The translations under genes were made by a program, and so were the position numbers. Shown piece by piece: positions 62,163 through 64,000 of a stretch of 64,000 bases of DNA (position 1 is its first letter; the number at the start of each line of letters is the position of its first letter). The stretch lies in assembly GCA_963845695.1 (NCBI GenBank), contig CAWJTQ010000019.1, positions 1-64,000 on the forward strand, read 5' to 3'. The DNA comes from CAWJTV01 sp963845695. Lineage in GTDB: Bacteria > Planctomycetota > Planctomycetia > Isosphaerales > Isosphaeraceae. Below the pieces are notes generated by a model. It saw only the letters and a program-made list of their open reading frames with translations. It had not been told where the DNA came from and searched no databases.

Positions 62163-62406
62163 GGAAGTTGACCTCTAAATCTTTCGTTCCAGGGTCGCTG
62201 AAACGGTTGGGTGATGGATAGGCAGGTCGCCGCGCCGCGGGCGGGAGGTGTTCCTCCTGGCGAAACCGGACCCGGGTGACCCGAGCGTGCTGGCGCACAA
62301 CGAACGGCCACCCGTGCCCGCGGGCTGATCGAAAACGGCGGCTTCTTGTCCTCTCAAAGTTTCTGCGAATAATGGCGATAAAACCCTTCATCGATTTTTC
62401 GGAGGG

Positions 62407-63012
62407 ATGATGAGGGCGAAGCCGCGGCAAGAGGGGATGCTCATCCCGGAGGGAATCCGGGGCGTGGGTGACCGGACCGAGGAAGAACTCCTCGCCCGCG
62501 TCTATGACGAGCTGCGCCAGGTGGCTTCTCGACTGATGAGGAAGGAGCGTTCGGACCACACCCTCTCGCCAACCGCGGTGGTGCACGAGGCGGTGATCCG
62601 GCTCTTGCGCGACCCGGATTTCGCGTCGGCGGATCACAGCTACTTGCTGGCATCGGCGTCGCGGGCGATGCGCGAGGTGCTCATCGACCACGCCCGCCGA
62701 CGGGGCGCCGACCGTCGTGGTGCGGGATGGCGGCGGGTCTCGCTCGACTCGGTGGTCGACTACTTCGAGGCGCAGAAGCTCGACATCCTCGCGGTCCATG
62801 AGGCCCTGGACCGGCTGGCCGTGTTGAATGCGCGCCAGAGCCAGGTCATGACCTTGCGGTACTTCGGCGGGTTGACGGTGCCGGAAGTCGCCGCGGCGCT
62901 GGGAGTCTCGGTGGTGACCGTGGAGAGGGATTGGCGGCTTGCGCGGGCGTGGCTCCGCGGCCAGCTCCGGGAGACTGAGACCCATGACGCCGGACCGATG
63001 GCACCAGATTGA
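62407..63012 (+). CDS. ECF-type RNA polymerase sigma factor
   Basis: Region 2 is 'RVYDELRQVASRLMRKERSD' with 'HTLSPTAVVHEAVIRLL', the signature of the planctomycete/acidobacterial ECF group. The linker includes 'REVLIDHARRRGADRRGAGW'. Region 4 is 'NARQSQVMTLRYFGGLTVPE' plus 'VAAALGVSVVTVERDWRLAR', the helix-turn-helix that reads the -35 box. The GGAGGG just before 62407 is very close to the first ATG, so the start at 62437 (after AAGAGGGG) is also plausible. Its 3' end overlaps the kinase gene by 29 bases. In this ECF group the sigma factor is typically controlled by a kinase encoded next to it. Confidence 0.9.
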   Translation: MMRAKPRQEGMLIPEGIRGVGDRTEEELLARVYDELRQVASRLMRKERSDHTLSPTAVVHEAVIRLLRDPDFASADHSYLLASASRAMREVLIDHARRRGADRRGAGWRRVSLDSVVDYFEAQKLDILAVHEALDRLAVLNARQSQVMTLRYFGGLTVPEVAAALGVSVVTVERDWRLARAWLRGQLRETETHDAGPMAPD

Positions 63013-64000
63013 CCACCTGTTCGATGCCGCGATCCGGATCGACCCCACCGAGCGTGGGGCCTGGCTCCGTCAGGCGTGCGGCGATGACGAGGCCCTGCGC
63101 GTCGAGGTCGGGCGCCTGCTGGACGACGACGACGGCGCGACCCGCACCGGGTTCCTGACGCCGCCCGAGGTCCGCACACGGCCGCCGATCGAGACGGCGA
63201 GCTGGCCGCCTCGCGACGGCCGCCAACACCCGCGCCGGCCCGATCCGATCGAAGATTCCGGGGCCCGGTCGGGCGACGATACCCGGGGCTTCGCGCCGAA
63301 GGCGGCGATCTGCGCCGACGAGGGGCCGCATCCCCAGTCCGAGGCCCAGCGGGTCGTCCGGGCGCGGCTGCGCGAGTTGCCGATGATCTATATCCTCATC
63401 GTCGGCATGGCGTTCGTCTATCGGGGCATCGTCCGTAACTATGCGGATATGACGGTCCCGTCTCTCAACGTCGTCGTCCTGATGATCCTCGGGGGCATCG
63501 CCGCCCTGCTCTGGAGTCGCCGGCCCGTCTCGATGGACCAGCTCAGGCTCCTGGAGCTGGCCATGATCGTCATGCTCGCGGGCAAATATGCGTTCACCCA
63601 GTATCGGAGCATGCTCCGGTATTCGCTCGGCGGCGACCCGATGTCGGCGTGGTTGACCATGAAGAACATCGTGCTCATCATGTCGATCTTGATCCTCACG
63701 TATGGTCTCTACGTCCCCAAGAGCTGGCGACGGGTCGCCTTCGTGGTCGGCCCGCTGGCGCTCTTGCCCTTCGTGACCCTGCTGGCCCTCTGGCTCCGGC
63801 ACCCCACGCCGATGGGATGGCTGGAGCGGGGCTGGATGAACCGAGGGGTCACGCCAGTGGCGCTGTTCAGCTTCGACGCCATGCTCCTGGTGATCCTGGC
63901 CGTCGGCTCGACCTACGGTGCGCATATGATCTCGAACCTGCGCCGGCAGGTCGTCGAGGCTCGCCAGCTCGGCCAGTACCGGCTCCGGGCTCGGATCGGA
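62984..64000 (+). CDS. Membrane-bound Ser/Thr protein kinase, 5' part (runs off the window)
   Basis: It begins 'MTPDRWHQIDHLFDAAIRID' and 'RGAWLRQACGDDEALRVEVG', the usual N-terminus of ECF-linked Ser/Thr kinases. The kinase domain normally follows this directly. Here, six hydrophobic segments come first ('ELPMIYILIVGMAFVYRGIV', 'LNVVVLMILGGIAALLWS', 'NIVLIMSILILTYGLYV', 'VVGPLALLPFVTLLALWL', 'FDAMLLVILAVGSTY' and one around 'LLELAMIVMLAGKYAF'). The N-lobe then starts 'EARQLGQYRLRARIG' as the window ends. 339 codons are open without interruption. The overlap with the sigma gene suggests that the two act together. Confidence 0.85.
   Translation, partial: MTPDRWHQIDHLFDAAIRIDPTERGAWLRQACGDDEALRVEVGRLLDDDDGATRTGFLTPPEVRTRPPIETASWPPRDGRQHPRRPDPIEDSGARSGDDTRGFAPKAAICADEGPHPQSEAQRVVRARLRELPMIYILIVGMAFVYRGIVRNYADMTVPSLNVVVLMILGGIAALLWSRRPVSMDQLRLLELAMIVMLAGKYAFTQYRSMLRYSLGGDPMSAWLTMKNIVLIMSILILTYGLYVPKSWRRVAFVVGPLALLPFVTLLALWLRHPTPMGWLERGWMNRGVTPVALFSFDAMLLVILAVGSTYGAHMISNLRRQVVEARQLGQYRLRARIG

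Noticed and set aside
60270..62300. Possible CRISPR-like regular repeats around 61500-61860
   Set aside because: The periodic DNA is the codon repeat of the Met/Gly protein; there are no spacers and no cas genes.
62846..63925. A 359-codon minus-strand frame
   Set aside because: It overlaps the sigma factor and kinase on the plus strand, which have proper motifs; the minus frame is Arg/Pro/His-rich with no domain.

Overview
The window looks like chromosomal DNA from a planctomycete, most plausibly of the Isosphaeraceae type. GC content is high. It carries two DUF1559 prepilin-like proteins with the planctomycete-typical H-x9-DG end, an ECF sigma factor overlapping a membrane Ser/Thr kinase, five CRTAC1-type FG-GAP/ASPIC-UnbV proteins, multiheme c-type cytochromes fused to TPRs, and sulfatase-like proteins. 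The taxonomic placement is inferred from gene families, not from a marker gene. I found no rRNA, tRNA or CRISPR.

Layout. 1-3529 is a transposon-like element with a TniA-type DDE transposase, a TniB-type ATPase and a tyrosine recombinase, whose start and stop codons overlap. It sits beside two broken kinase/TPR gene tails (3530-3990). 4544-21074 holds cytochrome A, a long CRTAC1 protein, a lipoprotein / DUF1559 / membrane sulfatase set, a serine hydrolase, a short CRTAC1 protein and cytochrome B. 21771-28330 is a decayed defence and persistence island: DUF3037, HipA-like kinase, HsdS, a PIN toxin pair, the end of HsdM, and a group II intron placed directly against the HsdM tail, with a possible HsdR scrap beyond it. 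28693-34047 carries a long and a short CRTAC1 gene. 34252-37300 is a small cargo region (Rieske oxygenase, TlpA) bounded by a recombinase fossil and about 130-bp diverged direct repeats. 38100-48257 repeats the CRTAC1 / lipoprotein / DUF1559 / sulfatase arrangement, with a tandem pair of sulfatases. 48458-64000 holds an LRR protein, a GH127-like glycosidase, a Tat-exported protein of unknown role, an orphan polymorphic-toxin tail with a candidate immunity gene, a second PIN pair, a penicillin acylase, a Met/Gly-repeat secreted protein, and an ECF sigma factor with its kinase.

How genes may work together. The CRTAC1 proteins, the TPR-multiheme cytochromes, TlpA, the lipoproteins and the DUF1559 proteins are all predicted to be exported or membrane-anchored. 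The repeated block (long CRTAC1 on the minus strand, about 1 kb without genes, then lipoprotein, DUF1559 and sulfatase on the plus strand) occurs twice and looks like one inherited functional unit.

Quality warning. More than twenty otherwise conserved genes in this window are broken by single-base shifts, often where an intact paralogue shows the expected frame. Many are probably sequencing or assembly indels rather than true pseudogenes. For such genes I give the whole reconstructed span and state where the frame changes.
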